Assembly (NCBI GenBank): GCA_037501455.1
Contig: CM074855.1
Coordinates: forward strand, 35,249,001 to 35,313,000
From: Lantana camara
Lineage: Eukaryota > Streptophyta > Magnoliopsida > Lamiales > Verbenaceae
Length of the DNA: 64,000 bases
Reading direction: 5' to 3'
Shown here: positions 34,615 to 47,530 of the stretch, one piece after another
Numbering within the stretch: position 1 is the stretch's first letter
How the letters are laid out: each line of letters opens with the position of its first letter
Position numbers and translations under genes: made by a program
Notes under the pieces: model-generated
What the model was told of the DNA's origin: nothing
Database searches by the model: none
The model's input: the letters and a program-made list of their open reading frames with translations, nothing else

Positions 34615-34626
34615 TCTCTGATACCA
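34615..34626 (-). other. Gypsy-B primer binding site (tRNA-iMet)
   Basis: TGGTATCAGAGA on the minus strand, eight bases from the 5' LTR end. The last base departs from the usual TGGTATCAGAGC. Confidence 0.9.
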
Positions 34627-34634
34627 CTTAAGGA

Positions 34635-37265
34635 TGTAGCAGCCACACGTAGGGCCACATCCCCCGCAACATAATCCAAACCCGAATACGAAATGGAAGA
34701 TCCGTACCCGAATCCGAATCATAGCGAACGGGAGATCAAACACACACTCTAGGCTAGGCGGAGCTAAACCAAACCGAATCAGAGTGCGCAGAAGCCATAA
34801 AATAAACAACAAGTAGAATACCATCACATAGATACATATAGGTACCAACACATACTTATTCATATAATATTTACATATAGGTACCAACATATAATCCTGT
34901 AAAAAAGCCATCACGGCCCGAGCGAAATATGAGTAAGTAACTACACACCGTAGCTATACAAATACAAAATAACAAAGTGCAAGTATGTAAATGCACCTAA
35001 CGAGACCTAGACCGACAAGTGCATAAAGAAAACACACTTCTCCGCCTAGCTCACGCTCCAAAACCTGCAACTCAAAGAGTAAACGAGGGGTCAGTCAACT
35101 GACTGAGTGAGGGGGCTAACGCACACCCACACCCTACATATATAAAGCAAAGCACAAAGCAAAAGGGTGGAGTTATGAACCGGAGTAGGTTTTACAAACT
35201 AAAGCTTTCCAAAACAAATACATATATTTTAAAAGATCTTTTCACAAACACTATCCCGATTCATACTTCCCATACATAACACAACATAGCATAATGCTTG
35301 GCGAGAACGAGCTTCCAACCTTTACTCCTCAGAACAAACAAAACGAAAATCATAACACATCAACCACTACTCCAATGATGGAAGAGCCACCGGCGGCCCT
35401 AACCATCCATACATATACAGACTCACGAGGGGTAGCGAACCCACATCGTGCCCTCCCCGGTTTTTACACCGAAGGCATCGAAATATCACACCTTCCCTAG
35501 CTTCCGGGGTCGCGTGTGATATATCGGATGGAGACTACGCACAGGCTTTACCTCGACGGCCCGAACCGTCCCGAGGGCTCCTTACCCGTAGCTCCTTGGA
35601 TCCACACATACAAATCATATCATATGCCAAATCTTTCATGGAAATCTCGCTAACTCGAAACGTAAAGACTGTTCCAAATCTTAGCTTACATATGCTTATA
35701 TAATATCTTTCCAAAGCAAGAGTGTTCACAAGGTCATAAACATATTCTAATCAGCACCTACATACCGATATATACCATATATATCCACATGCGGGGTTCA
35801 AAAACATCACATAAGGTTTTAGGTCACTTAACTAACAAAAGTCCTAAACCTCACCTTGTGCGTGACAAAATACGAGCAGACGTGAACAACCTACGCCTCG
35901 GGCTCGTCAACTGGAATCTCCTCTGAAAAGAAAACACGAAAGCCCAAGACTTAGACTCTATATGAACCAAATAGGACGCTCGGCAAAATGCATGATTCAT
36001 GAACACATATAAAATATTACAATTAGGTCATATAGTTCACAAATTATAGCATAATACATTTATTTACAATTTATCATGTAACAAAAATCAAGTTATAACA
36101 ATTAACATGCAAAAGAATAGCAATAAAAGTCACAAAATGGAATAAATAGAACAAAAAGAAGGAGTGGCAGCTCCCAGGTTTCGGGAAGGGGTGGGAACGA
36201 CCCTTTCACTGTAGGGAACGGTAGTTCCCACTCTCGCTCAAAGTTTCTGGAAGATGGGAACGGCCGTTCCCAGTTTGTACTGGGGACGGGAAGGGCCGTT
36301 CCCAAAATACCCGAAATCCTCCCCGAGCGTCTGTAAGTTTTTGCAAAACTTTGGCCATGGGAACGACCCTTCTCATTCTCGACAGAATACCTAAAAGTGG
36401 CCCGGAATGGCCGTTCCGGCCTGGTTCGAAAAGCTGGAACGAAGACAGACATTACAGACGCAGGGGAAGCTTCCAATTTGCCAACAATGGCCAAAATCCA
36501 AGACCTCAAAGTTGCCACAACCTCTCAAATTGCACACATAATTCATATAAATCATGCTTGACATATTAACACTCAAATAACTCAAGAAAAACGGAATTCA
36601 ATAGCATAAATCACAAAGAAGAAAATCAAGCTAAAAATCATGAATTCAATAAATACTCAACTACCAAGGGTTGTTATGCAATAAATACAACATATATAAC
36701 ATAAACAACTCATATATAAAGCTACAAATCCATTACATCAAGCAAAGAGCACATATTCAACAAAAACACCAAACCCTTACTATTCACGTAGGGAAGCCAA
36801 TGCATACCAAACTCACTCCAAACTCAGAAATTAAACCATAGAAATGACGAGCACGATGAGGGGAAACCGAAACATACTTAAGTTCGAGAAAAAATGAAGG
36901 AACTAGGGAGATCTTGGCTTGAGAAGGTTGGATGATCACTTGGGGTTTCTTGGCTTCCTTGGCTTAAGAGCTGCTGCTGTTGTTTCACGTAATGAAGGAA
37001 GGGAAAAATGGTTCAGCCTTTAAGGCTGGACCGGTCGGTGCACGGGTTCGGTTCAAGGTTTTCTGGTTCAAGTTGGTTCGGTTAAAAAATTACGGGTTCA
37101 AATAAGGTCAACTCAACTAAAACAAGTAATTCAAATACAAAAATTAATTCAAGTAAATTCATATACGTTCAAATAATTCATAAAATTCATATACAATTAA
37201 TTTTAAACGCAAATAATATTAAATCACATAATTTACCTGTACCGACTGTGAGTCGGGGTGTCACA
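34635..37265 (-). repeat. Gypsy-B 5' LTR, 2631 bp
   Basis: Begins TGTGACACCCCGAC at 37265 and ends ...GGCTGCTACA at 34635. It has the same palindrome array in shorter form (36214-36229, 36256-36271, 36288-36303, 36360-36375 and a merged copy near 36406). Two segments of about 30 bases present in the 3' LTR are absent. Confidence 0.95.
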
Positions 37266-37270
37266 CGTAT

Positions 37271-39720
37271 AGACTGCATATCCTTCTAAACCCTCTGGAA
37301 GACTTAACACCGGGGCTGAAACCAATTTCTCTTTTAGAACACTAAAGCTCTTCTCACAACTTTCATTCCATTCATACTTAACATCTTTCTTTGTTAACCG
37401 AATCAGAGGGGCGGCAATTTTAGAAAAATCTTGCACAAACCTTCTATAATAACCCGCCAATCCCAAAAAGCTTTTAACCTCAGAAGCATTCTTTGGTCTC
37501 TCCCACTTCAAAACCGCCTCAATTTTAGAAGGATCCACTTTTAGTCCATTCCCCGAAATAATATGGCCCAAGAAAGAAACTCGGTCGATCAAAAACTCGC
37601 ATTTACTAAATTTTGCAAACAATTGGTGGTCCTTCAATGTTTTCAACACAAGCTCAAGATGCCTTGTATGTTCTCGACCGACTTGGAGAAAACCAGAATA
37701 TCATCGATAAAGATCACAACAAACTTATCAAGAAAAGGCCGAAAAATTCTATGCATCATATCCATGAAAGCGGCGGGAGCATTTGTCAAACCAAAAGGCA
37801 TAACCACGAATTCATAATGCCCATATCTCGTATTGAAGCCCTTCTTTGGAATATCCTCGGCTCGGATCTTAATTCATAATACCCTTGTCTTAAATCAAGC
37901 TTCGAATAAACATTGGATCCTTGGAGTATATCAAACAACTCCTCGATATGTGGAAAAGGATATTTATTCTTAATTGTCATCCAATTCAACTCTCGGTAAT
38001 CAATACACATCCTCAAAGTACCATCTTTCTTCTTTACAAACAATACCGACGCACCCCATGATGACGAACTCGGTCTAATGTATCCGACTTCCAAAAGACC
38101 CTCAAGTTGCACCTTTAATTCCTTCAACTAAGTCGGGGCTATCCGATATGGAGTTTTAGAATACGGCTCGGCATTCGGATACAAGTCAATCACAAATTCT
38201 ATCTCCCTTTCCGGCGGCAATAAATCTAAATTTTCCGGAAAAACCTCGGGAAACCCCTTAACCACTTCTGTCTCTTCTAACTTCATCTGATCCTTGGGTT
38301 GATTAAGAATATAAGCTATGAATCCCGTAGCTCCGTCACAAACCCATTTTCGAGCTTCCGAAAAAGATAATAAAGGCACTATTTTAGAGCTTCGACCCGT
38401 TATAATTTCTGAACCCAACTGAACTCTCTTGGTCCGACAATCAACGGTAGCACAGTGTTTGTAAAGCCAATCCATTCCCAAGATAGACCCATAACGAGAC
38501 ATAGATAATTCAATGAAATCCGTAGAGAAAACCTGACCCTCAATACTCACTGACACCTCTCTAAAAACCTGGTTAGTTTTTATACTATCACCAAAAGGAG
38601 TACTCACAACATAATAAGCAGAAGAAAAAGTAACGCATAGAGGTAATTTCATAGAAATATCGCAAGAAATGAAAGAGTGGGTAGCCCCCGGATCAAACAA
38701 GGTATGTATGTTCATGCCATGAATGCAAATGGTACCTTCAACAACGGCGGCGGGATCTACATCTTCATCTATTTCCTCGCCTTCCAAGGCATAGGCACGA
38801 GCTCTAATAAGCGGCCTCTGACCCCCAGGCGGTGGATCCCGTCTATCTGGACACGTATCAACTTTATGATCGGCATTCCCACAAATCAGATAAAGATTCA
38901 GACGACGCCGACAATTCTCATAGGTATGGGTAGGCAACCCACAATAAGAACATCCCGGCTTTCTAGTAGAGGGTGGTGCGGCAGGAATAACCCGGGGAGC
39001 TTTCTGAAGCAGCACTGGCGGCATTTGTGGCTTAAATTTCTTCATCGGGCCCTTAGACTGTGGAGGAGTGGCATCATAATTGATTGGCCTTTTTCCGGGG
39101 TTATAATTCGGCCTTGATCCTGAATCGAAACCCTGACTTGATCGATATATGGATCTCCGAGCATTAACTGAATCTTCAACCTTGAGGGCTTTGGTAGTAG
39201 CCTTCTTCCACGTACTCGTATTAACGGCCTCTATTGCATCTTGAATGTCCGGCCTCAAACCTTGCACGAATTGCATAGCCTTATGAAAATCATCACCCGA
39301 AATGTTGGGTGCATATTTGGATAATCTCTGGAACTCGGCTATATACTCGGCACTGATCTATTCTCTTGCTTGAGCTCCGTGAATTCCCTGAGTCTTCTAG
39401 TGCGAGATGAAGGAGGAATAAACTTGTTTTTGAATTCCCTTATGAAAACCTCCCATGTAACTTCTTCTTCAACGGTATCTAAAACAATCTTGATGCTTTC
39501 CCACCAAGAATAAGCTTCTCCTTGTATCAAGGTGAGGGTACACCTAGCCTTTTCTCGAGTCTCGCAAGGAATAAGCTCCCAAATTCGCTCAACCTCTTTG
39601 AGCCACTGTTGAACTTGCATATCGTTCCCTTTGAATCTGGGTGGATGTTGATTTTGGAATTCCCTTAAAATAGCTTAAATTGGGGCCGGTGGTGCTGGTG
39701 GAGGAGTTGGTGGTGCAGGT
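37271..39720 (-). pseudogene. Gypsy-A gag (part), protease and RT
   Basis: It follows Copia-2 in frame with the gag start at 49915. A proline-rich stretch and a TAA near 39674 are followed by gag (MQVQQWLKEVERIWELI). A frameshift near 39350 leads to gag end (QFVQGLRPDIQDAI), two cysteine motifs (CGLPTHTYENC, CGNADHKVDTC), protease ([19 protein letters not shown]) and a TAG at 38128-38130. RT starts [20 protein letters not shown] with CIDYREL and LDLRQGYY. Frameshifts near 37870 and 37660 follow, and the thumb ([20 protein letters not shown]) leads to EGYAVYT, where gypsy-B cuts in. The lesions make this copy clearly dead and older than gypsy-B. Confidence 0.92.
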
Positions 39721-41656
39721 TGTTGGAAAACACGAATCAGAAAGCAGCGGAATTTAAAAAATTTTCCCAACAAAAGGACCTTGAACTCGCAATCGTGTAA
39801 CCAAATTCTTAAAGATAGAAAACTTACTTTTCTTTTATTCTTTCTTGAAGCGTTTCAAGCCACCCAAGAACGCTCTTCTCGCGGCTTGATCCCCTCTCCT
39901 TGGTAAAGCTCGAATCTTCAAACTTCTAACTTGAAGTCTCTAGAGAAAGTCCACCAACTTGATCACAATCTAACTAGTAAGGATGCTAGTTCTCTAGTTA
40001 GTGTTTAGGCTTAACCTAGGGCTTAATTTAATCTTGGAGAAAGGAAGGTGTTCAACACATGAACCAAGAATTGTCAATTAGCTCTAAAGGGGAGCATGAG
40101 CTCCCCTATATATAGGAAAGGGGAGGGGCGGCCGAACCTAGTCCTAATGGACAAAGGATTTGGTCCCTCTCTCTCCTATTACTTGATGATCAAGTATTTT
40201 CCAACTTTGACTTTGAATTCTAATTCAAGTCAACTTTTAAGAGAGCTAAAAATATCCAAACTATTTTTGGATAATTTTATACTTTATTTATTATAAAATA
40301 AATAACTTATTTTTATCTAATTAATTAATTCGTAATTAATTAACTAGATTATTTTCTCCAAAATTAGACTTTCTTTTTAATTCAAAATTAAACCAAAGTC
40401 TATTAAATAATTAACTAATTAATTATTTAATATATATATAATATATATATATGCACACGTGTGTGACACGTGTCACTCACGTGAGCCACACGTGTGACTT
40501 CACACGTGTGGAACCCTCTTGGCCCGATTAACTCGTTTAATCATTTTCAAGCCTCAACTCACGTAACCAAGTTGTTTTGTGTGACCCTCTAGGTTCTCAA
40601 TTCAATTAGCAGTGACCCCAATTAATTAATTCACTAATTAATTAATCAGTCCACAGATTAAACGACCATAGTCTAGCAACAGGTGTTTAACCCCTAGCTG
40701 AATTGGAATGTTCGGATTCGACAGAACCTTTAAGTCATTGATTCATGTGAGATACAATCCTCCTACTTACTATCTCTCAACCAAGATCTAGGGCAAGGGA
40801 ATAATCAGAACCCTAATAATCCGGTCTTAAAGCAAAGCGCATTTCATATCCATTTGATCTCAATCCAAGAAACCCTTTTCTTGATGTCTTGATCTACTGC
40901 CTTGGCCAAGGACTCCATATGGCATATGAATGACTTACACAATAAGAGATCACCTTGCAAATGCAAGTGTAGGTCCTTTCTTGATTCTCATTCACTTTCA
41001 TGAATCACTTGTGCAGCCCCAGCATAAGCCTTGAATCAGTTGTCTAAGGCGACACCCTTTAAAGCTTATACCTAAGACTACAGAGTTAACTCATAAAGTG
41101 ACAAGGAACCTCAAGTCTAAGGATCAATTAATCACATCAATGACTCGTGAGATATTTCCTAATCTGGAAGTTTCCATTTCCTGAAATAGAAACTTCCTTT
41201 CCCATTTAGGAATGTTCTCACACGGGGCACCTCAGTGAACTTACTTATTAAAGTAAGCACCCTCATGTATCACGCATGTATCAACTATACACTTTGCACC
41301 TCCATGAAACAAGGTGGTCCTTCTTAAGAGCGTGATCACACAAGCAAGCCTTAGAGGAGTCAGGTTGACACTCCCACTGTCTGTAGGACTCATCGGCTTG
41401 GACTATTTTACTAATCATGACTTATGTGATATAGGGGTCGTTTCATGAACCATTTCACCTAAATGGTAGAGTCCTAAAGTCATCAGGATTAGGGGAGTTC
41501 TCATACATGCACAGCTAAAGTAAACGCATACCAAACAAGAGCATATAAAGAAGTGTTGCCTCAATTCGTTATTTTATTCAAAGATTGTCTGTGATTACAA
41601 TAAGGAAAAGCACAAAGCGGATATACAATCGGCTTTCTAGGGCACTATTCCTAACA
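39721..41656 (-). repeat. Copia-2 3' LTR, 1936 bp
   Basis: Bounded by TGTTGGAAAACACG and CTATTCCTAACA on the plus strand. It holds a single copy of the 15-bp ACACGTGT-containing unit that is tripled in the 5' LTR. TATATATA lies at 40107-40114. Confidence 0.96.
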
Positions 41657-41672
41657 ATCTCCCACTTGCCCG
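41657..41672 (-). other. Copia-2 polypurine tract
   Basis: Same purine-rich stretch as at 1143-1158, directly next to the 3' LTR. Confidence 0.85.
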
Positions 41673-41732
41673 TCAAAGCCATTCTAAAGCTACTCCAAGT
41701 CCCATCTTCTGAAGATGACCTTGGAAAGCTTC

Positions 41733-44700
41733 TCAACTAAGGGGTTTAGTAAGTGGATCTGCCACGTTCTCTGCTGATGTGACCCTCTCAATTAGCACAT
41801 CTCCTCTTTTGATAATATCACGGATTAGGTGATACTTCCTCATAATGTGCTTGGTCCGTTGGTGAGATCTTGGTTCTCTTGCTTGAGCAACCGCCCCAGT
41901 GTTGTCACAAAACACAGTAATGGGGTCTTTCATACTAGGAACAACATTCAACTCTTGAATGAAGTTTCTAATCCAAACACCTTCCTTAGCTGCATCATTT
42001 GCAGCTAAGTATTCGGCCTCAGTGGTCGAATCTGCAGTGGTAGTCTGCTTGGAACTCTTCCAACTCACTGCTCCGCCGTTTAGGCAGAAAATGTATCCCG
42101 ACATTGACTTAAAATCATCTAAGTCAGATGCAAAGCTCGCATCGCAGTATCCTTCGACAGTAAGATCTTTCTGACCTCCGTAAACTAAGAATAAATCTTT
42201 AGTACTCTTCAAGTACTTAAGAATATTCTTCACGGCAGCCCAGTGACCATCTCCAGGGTCAGATTGGAAACAACTTGTTACACTAAGTGCATAAGCCACA
42301 TCCGGTCGAGTACATAACATTGCATACATTATGCTACCTATTGCTGATGCATAAGGTGTATGAGTCATTCTTTCCTTCTCAAGGTTAGTCTTAGGACACA
42401 TCTTCTTTGAAAGACATGTTCCTACACTCATAGGAAGGTTCTTAACCTTTGCTGACTCCATATTGAATCTCTTCAATACTTTGTCAATGTACATCGACTG
42501 TGATAGTCCTATTAACCTTCTAGATCTATCTCTATAGATTTTGATTCCAAGGATATAGGACGCATCACCAAGATCTTTCATCTCGAATTGGTTCGATAAC
42601 CATAACTTAGTCACTTTCATGTCATCCTTCGAATTCCCAATAAGAAGGATGTCATCAACATAAAGTACTAAGAATTGTACTGAGGTCTCCAATTCCTTTC
42701 TATACACACATGATTCATTCGAAATTTGGATGAAGCCAAACGCTTTGACTGATTCATCAAATCGAATGTTCCAATTCCTAGAAGCCTGTTTCAATCCATA
42801 GATTGATCTTTGGAGTTTGCAAACCTTTTGCTCACTCCCACTGAATGTGAAACCTATGGGTTGCTCCATATAAATGTCTTTGTCAATGTCACCATTGAGA
42901 AAGGCAGTTTTCACATCCATTTGCCATATCTCATAGTCATAATATGCAGCAATGGCAAACATGATTCGAATGGACTTTTGCATTGCAACTGGTGAAAAGG
43001 TTTCGTCAAAGTCCACGCCGGGTCTTTGAGTGAATCCTTTTGCAACCAGTCTTGCTTTGTAGGCTGCAATGCTTCCATCAACTCCAAGCTTTCTCTTAAA
43101 GATCCATTTGCAACCTATGGGTTTGACCCCATCAGGCAAATCTACCAAGGTCCAAACTTGGTTGGAGTTCATGGAATCCATTTCGGATTTCATGGCTTCT
43201 ATCCACTGTTCAGAGTCAGAATCTGAAAGTGCCTCCTCATATGTTGAAGGATCATTATCCTTTTGAGAGATTTCATGGAAGAATCCATACCATCTCTCCG
43301 GCTGTCTAGGAGTACGTTCAGAACGCCTTAGAGGAGGATTTTCATGTGTATCGAAATTCGTGATTGGTTGTGGTTGATCAGAGTGGGACGTTTCTTCAGT
43401 AGGTGGCGTGGGGTTACTTTGTACTTCTTCTAATTCTATGATCTTGCCTTTCTTTTCATTAAGGAACGGTTCCTCAAGAAAAGTGGCATTTCTGGAAACA
43501 AACACCTTTTGCTCAGATTGATCATAGAAGTAGTATCCTATGGATTCCTTAGGATAACCTACAAAGTAGCATAAGTTAGAACGAGATTCTAACTTATCTC
43601 CCACTGTCCTCTTCACGTAAGCAGGACAACCCCAAATTCTTAAGTAAGAATAACTAGGGATTTTACCATGCCACATTTCATAGGGCGTTTTAGGGACTGA
43701 CTTAGAGGGAACTAGATTCAAAATCTTTGCTGCACTTTCTAGGGCAAAACCCCAGAAAGAAGGTGGTAAGTCAGTGAAACTCATCATGGAACGAACCATA
43801 TCAAGTAGGGTTCGATTCCTTCTCTCAGAAACTCCATTAAGCTGAGGAGTTCCCGGAGGAGTCCACTGAGAGATAATCCCATTATCTTTGAGATGATTAA
43901 GGAATTCTTCACTAAGATATTCGCCTCCTCGATCAGATCGAAGTGCTTTGATCTTGTGACCAGTTTGGTTCTCAACCTCCTTTTGAAATTCTAAGAATTT
44001 CTCAAAAGCTTCAGATTTATACTTCATTAAGTATACATAGCCATACCGACTAAAGTCATCAGTAAAGGTTATGAAATACTGATGATTGCTTCTAGTGCTT
44101 ACACTAAGCGGTCCACAAACATCAGTATGGATCAAATCCAAAACCTTAGTGGCACGTTCCACAGTTCCTTTAAAAGGAACTTTGGACATCTTTCCTTTGA
44201 GACAGGATTCGCAAGAAGTTAACTCTTTGAGATCATTTTCAGAGAATGATCCTAAAGTGTTTATCTTGCTAATTTTGTTCTTGGAAATGTGTCCTAATCT
44301 AGCGTGCCATAAGGGAGCTGAAACTTTGTCATCTCTCTTACGCTTTGTTTCTCGTTGTACATTCATAATATTGATATTTTGAGTTAGGTAAAGTCCATTA
44401 CTTAGAGTACCGATGTGAACGGAAGAGTTGTTCCGTTTGATAAAATATTTACCATTCTTAATATAAGTTTCATAACCTTCACAATCTAGTATTGGAACTG
44501 AAATTATATTACGAATAATGCTCGGTACATAAAGGACTTTGTTTAATACTAACTCAAAACTACCTAAATCTAATCTAATTGTGCCTAAAGCTCGAGCTTC
44601 AACGTTTGAGCCATCGCCGATCTTCAAGACACATTCTCCTTCTTTGAGTTGTTGGACCTCACTTAGCATCTGTACATCATTACAGATATGAGTTCCACAA

Positions 44701-45593
44701 CCGGTATCAAGTACCCAAGAACTAGAATTAATAGAAAGATTTACTTCAACGAGAAAGATACCTTTCTTTAGAGCAGCCTTGTACTCTGGACAGTTTCTCC
44801 TCCAATGTCCCGCTTTGCCACAATGGAAGCAAACATCCTCTTTCTGATCACGCTTCTTCTTTTGGGCCTTTCCCTTCGAAATGCCACCAATGGGCCTAAG
44901 GGGTTTCTTCTTCTTCTTTTGGGCTTTCTTACCCTTACCTTTAGAAGGCCCAGAAGAGGAAGATGGAGCATTCACCATCAAAACCTTATTGTCCTTCTTG
45001 ATCGTGCTTTCAGCAGTCACAAGCTGACTAATCAGCTCAGCTACAGTAGCTCCAGCATGATTCATGTTGAAGTTAAGGACAAATGGGTTGAATGATGGTG
45101 GGAGCGAAGCTAGCAACAAATCCACTGAAAGCTCATCTTTCAGCGGCATGTCCATGGAAGCAAGTTTCTCAGTAAGGGCAAGAAACTTGAGTCCATATTC
45201 ATAGACACTTGAACCTTCCCTCATTCTCAAGTGGAACAATTCCTTTGAAGTGTTATACCTTGTAACACGTTCATGAGGGCGGTAAAGTTGCTCTAAATGG
45301 TTGTAAATCTCCCAAGCAAATTCCATGGCCTCATGTTGCCTTTGCAAGTCCGGAGACATGTTAGCCAACATAAGGCAACGGGCTTGGAGATTATCATCCT
45401 TCCACTTCTGAATCGCGTCTCGCTCGGCCCGAGTGGGAGCCTCCCCTTCGGGACTAGGCTCCCCTTCGAAGAGAACATAAGTTCTCCTCTCAGAATCTAA
45501 AATGATTTTTAGATTCCTCAGCCAATCAGAATAGTTGGGACCAGTCAACTTGTTTGACTCGAGGATCGATACAAGAGGGTTTTTGGTTGCCAT
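41733..45593 (-). CDS. Copia-2 gag-pol polyprotein, 1286 residues
   Basis: A single frame encodes the whole copia polyprotein. Gag occupies about residues 1-250, with a Lys-rich tail and the CCHC knuckle CFHCGKAGHWRRNC at 255-268. The protease DTG is at 296-298. The integrase zinc finger (WHARLGH...CESCLKGK) is followed by a catalytic core with D491, D554 and E590 (35 residues between the last two, as expected). RT has YVDD at 978-981. RNase H contains YCDASFASD, TTEAEYLA and the KHIMRKYHLIRD region. The ATG at 45591-45593 is the first in the conserved gag. The frame ends TKPLS at a TGA (41733-41735) where Copia-1 has CGA and continues about 20 residues. The loss removes only the tail, so activity cannot be excluded. 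The protein would form particles and carry out processing, reverse transcription and integration of the element. The exact copia lineage is not resolved. Confidence 0.96.
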   Translation of the reverse strand: MATKNPLVSILESNKLTGPNYSDWLRNLKIILDSERRTYVLFEGEPSPEGEAPTRAERDAIQKWKDDNLQARCLMLANMSPDLQRQHEAMEFAWEIYNHLEQLYRPHERVTRYNTSKELFHLRMREGSSVYEYGLKFLALTEKLASMDMPLKDELSVDLLLASLPPSFNPFVLNFNMNHAGATVAELISQLVTAESTIKKDNKVLMVNAPSSSSGPSKGKGKKAQKKKKKPLRPIGGISKGKAQKKKRDQKEDVCFHCGKAGHWRRNCPEYKAALKKGIFLVEVNLSINSSSWVLDTGCGTHICNDVQMLSEVQQLKEGECVLKIGDGSNVEARALGTIRLDLGSFELVLNKVLYVPSIIRNIISVPILDCEGYETYIKNGKYFIKRNNSSVHIGTLSNGLYLTQNINIMNVQRETKRKRDDKVSAPLWHARLGHISKNKISKINTLGSFSENDLKELTSCESCLKGKMSKVPFKGTVERATKVLDLIHTDVCGPLSVSTRSNHQYFITFTDDFSRYGYVYLMKYKSEAFEKFLEFQKEVENQTGHKIKALRSDRGGEYLSEEFLNHLKDNGIISQWTPPGTPQLNGVSERRNRTLLDMVRSMMSFTDLPPSFWGFALESAAKILNLVPSKSVPKTPYEMWHGKIPSYSYLRIWGCPAYVKRTVGDKLESRSNLCYFVGYPKESIGYYFYDQSEQKVFVSRNATFLEEPFLNEKKGKIIELEEVQSNPTPPTEETSHSDQPQPITNFDTHENPPLRRSERTPRQPERWYGFFHEISQKDNDPSTYEEALSDSDSEQWIEAMKSEMDSMNSNQVWTLVDLPDGVKPIGCKWIFKRKLGVDGSIAAYKARLVAKGFTQRPGVDFDETFSPVAMQKSIRIMFAIAAYYDYEIWQMDVKTAFLNGDIDKDIYMEQPIGFTFSGSEQKVCKLQRSIYGLKQASRNWNIRFDESVKAFGFIQISNESCVYRKELETSVQFLVLYVDDILLIGNSKDDMKVTKLWLSNQFEMKDLGDASYILGIKIYRDRSRRLIGLSQSMYIDKVLKRFNMESAKVKNLPMSVGTCLSKKMCPKTNLEKERMTHTPYASAIGSIMYAMLCTRPDVAYALSVTSCFQSDPGDGHWAAVKNILKYLKSTKDLFLVYGGQKDLTVEGYCDASFASDLDDFKSMSGYIFCLNGGAVSWKSSKQTTTADSTTEAEYLAANDAAKEGVWIRNFIQELNVVPSMKDPITVFCDNTGAVAQAREPRSHQRTKHIMRKYHLIRDIIKRGDVLIERVTSAENVADPLTKPLS

Positions 45594-45800
45594 TTCAAAA
45601 CACGTAGAGAATCACAGAATCTACGACCTAAATGGTAAAATCAGAGAACTAGTGAGCATGCTGAATTATAACGATATACAAAAGATAAGGTCTTTAATCT
45701 AATGTAGCTCCCACTGTTTTTCAAAGATCTAGAATTCCCAAAGATCTAAGAGGAACGCGTTTCCCAATGGGTACTAAGATCCTAGGCATTTTACCTCGAA

Positions 45801-46122
45801 CCCACGACTCGCGGACATTCTAAGTAAGAACCCTAGGTAGGTACAGCTTACCAATTCTAACACCTTTAGAATTCTTTAGTAATTGTTTTTGCATCACCTA
45901 TCTTTCAATATGGACCCACGACTCGTGCGACATCCATATTTACTTAGGCGTTAAGCTAGACCCATCAATCATAAGATCATGACCAAAACTTAGTTCGAAC
46001 GACCCACGACTCGCGGACATCGCCCTTGCTAAAGTTGACCACGAAATATTGATCATTTAAAATGATCAATTAGGTAACTAAGAACTAATAAGCTCCACTA
46101 GCTATCCCACGACTCGCGGACA
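45801..46122 (-). repeat. Leader 17-mer repeated four times (Copia-2)
   Basis: CCCACGACTCGCGGACA at 45801-45817, 46003-46019 and 46106-46122, with the one-base-longer variant at 45915-45932. Order and spacing are the same as in Copia-1. Confidence 0.9.
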
Positions 46123-47239
46123 ATAACTAGCTTTACTTACTAAACTTAAAACCTATTGATGGAATGCTAGGAATTTAATTCAAAATTTGCATCTCGAATT
46201 AAACACCTATTTGTTCGAAATTAGCTTAATATTTAATGGGAATTTTCGAATCAACCGAAGAGTTGTTCGGTTCGACCTCACCAACATATATGTTATCCAA
46301 TTTTATTAGTCTTGATTAATGCAAGTATACTTAAATGCATTTCAAACAAGCACATAAACAGATAACTTGTCCTAGCATGATACTAACATGTAATGATCAT
46401 GGGTTCTACCTATCTTATGCGTGATATGTGGGAGCCACTCCACAATCACAAGTTCTAACATACATGCCACATAAACAGTTTAAATCACATAAGGGAAAGC
46501 GGTAACAAAATACGAGCCCTATCTCTATTACATTTAACAATTGAGATTCCCCTCCCTAACATTTTGAGGGGTCTTCACTTATGGCCTCCTTGTTACTTGA
46601 ATGTGGTCCATCTTACTCCATGGGTGCATTGTCTCCAAAATGAAAATAAAACCTCACCACCTATCTCTACTCTCAAATTACAATAAAAAAGAAAAAGACA
46701 TAAAGTAATAAGGCTCAATCTTCATATTGGCCTTAGACAATTACACGGGGCATACCCCGGCCTCAAAAACAGTAATATGGAAAGCCACATAATAAATCAC
46801 ATAACAGTACGCACATAAGTGAGGCTCCAACCTCAATTGAAAAACGCAACTATAGGGCTCCAACCCCAATTTAAACCATCCATGTGCATAAATTAAAACC
46901 ATACATAGATCTAAACCCATGATCACCTAACATGCTTTTGCAAGAATTTAAATTTAACCAATAAATTAAAATTCTCGCTTTAAGCTCTAATAGCTTAAAA
47001 CACGACTTGATGCGAGTCTTATTTATAAAAGTTTTCAATAAATCCCAAATTACCAAAACAAATAAAATTCCAATTAATTTCTGAAAATTAATAATTTTAT
47101 TAAGATGTATTTTTTTTTCCCCAAAATATAAACCGTTTCAATTTCTCAAAAATCCCAATTTTAAGTTTTATTCAAAAATTAAAATAAATATTCAAAAATA
47201 AAATTTTAAAATTAAAATAAAATTGGGACTGGATTGCAC

Positions 47240-47530
47240 GAAACACGAAAAGGCCGGATCGCGAAACGGGACCCGTACGCGGAGAAGACCGCACGCACGC
47301 GGCGAGTGCGCGCGGCTTTCCCGCAAGCATGCGGGCGGGGTGGGCGGCCAGTCTCGGCCGCCCTGGGCGGGCGCGCCTAGGCGCGCCCGGAAGGCTCCCG
47401 CACGGCGTGCGGGAGGCGCTGGGCGAGACGCCCTGCGCACGCCTAGGTCAGGCGGGCGGTGCGCGCGAAGCCCGCGCGCGCGACGCCTTCGCGCGCGGGG
47501 TATCGCGTGTTCGTCGCGATCCGGGTTTTC
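47240..47530 (-). repeat. GC-rich hairpin island in Copia-2 leader
   Basis: GC-rich block with inverted repeats such as CCCGCAAGCATGCGGG (47320-47335) and CTCCCGCACGGCGTGCGGGAG (about 47395-47415). It differs markedly from the islands of Copia-1 and Copia-3 although the flanks are almost identical. Confidence 0.8.

Larger units (their letters stand above)
27228..37265 (-). mobile_element. Gypsy-B: Tekay-type chromovirus, complete structure
   Basis: Bounded by the perfect 5-bp duplication CGTAT (27223-27227 and 37266-37270), inserted inside the YTDAS codons of gypsy-A pol. On the minus strand: 5' LTR 34635-37265, primer site, single-frame gag-pol, polypurine tract, 3' LTR 27228-29920. The LTRs differ by 62 bases in length, mainly in the palindrome array. 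Confidence 0.97.
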
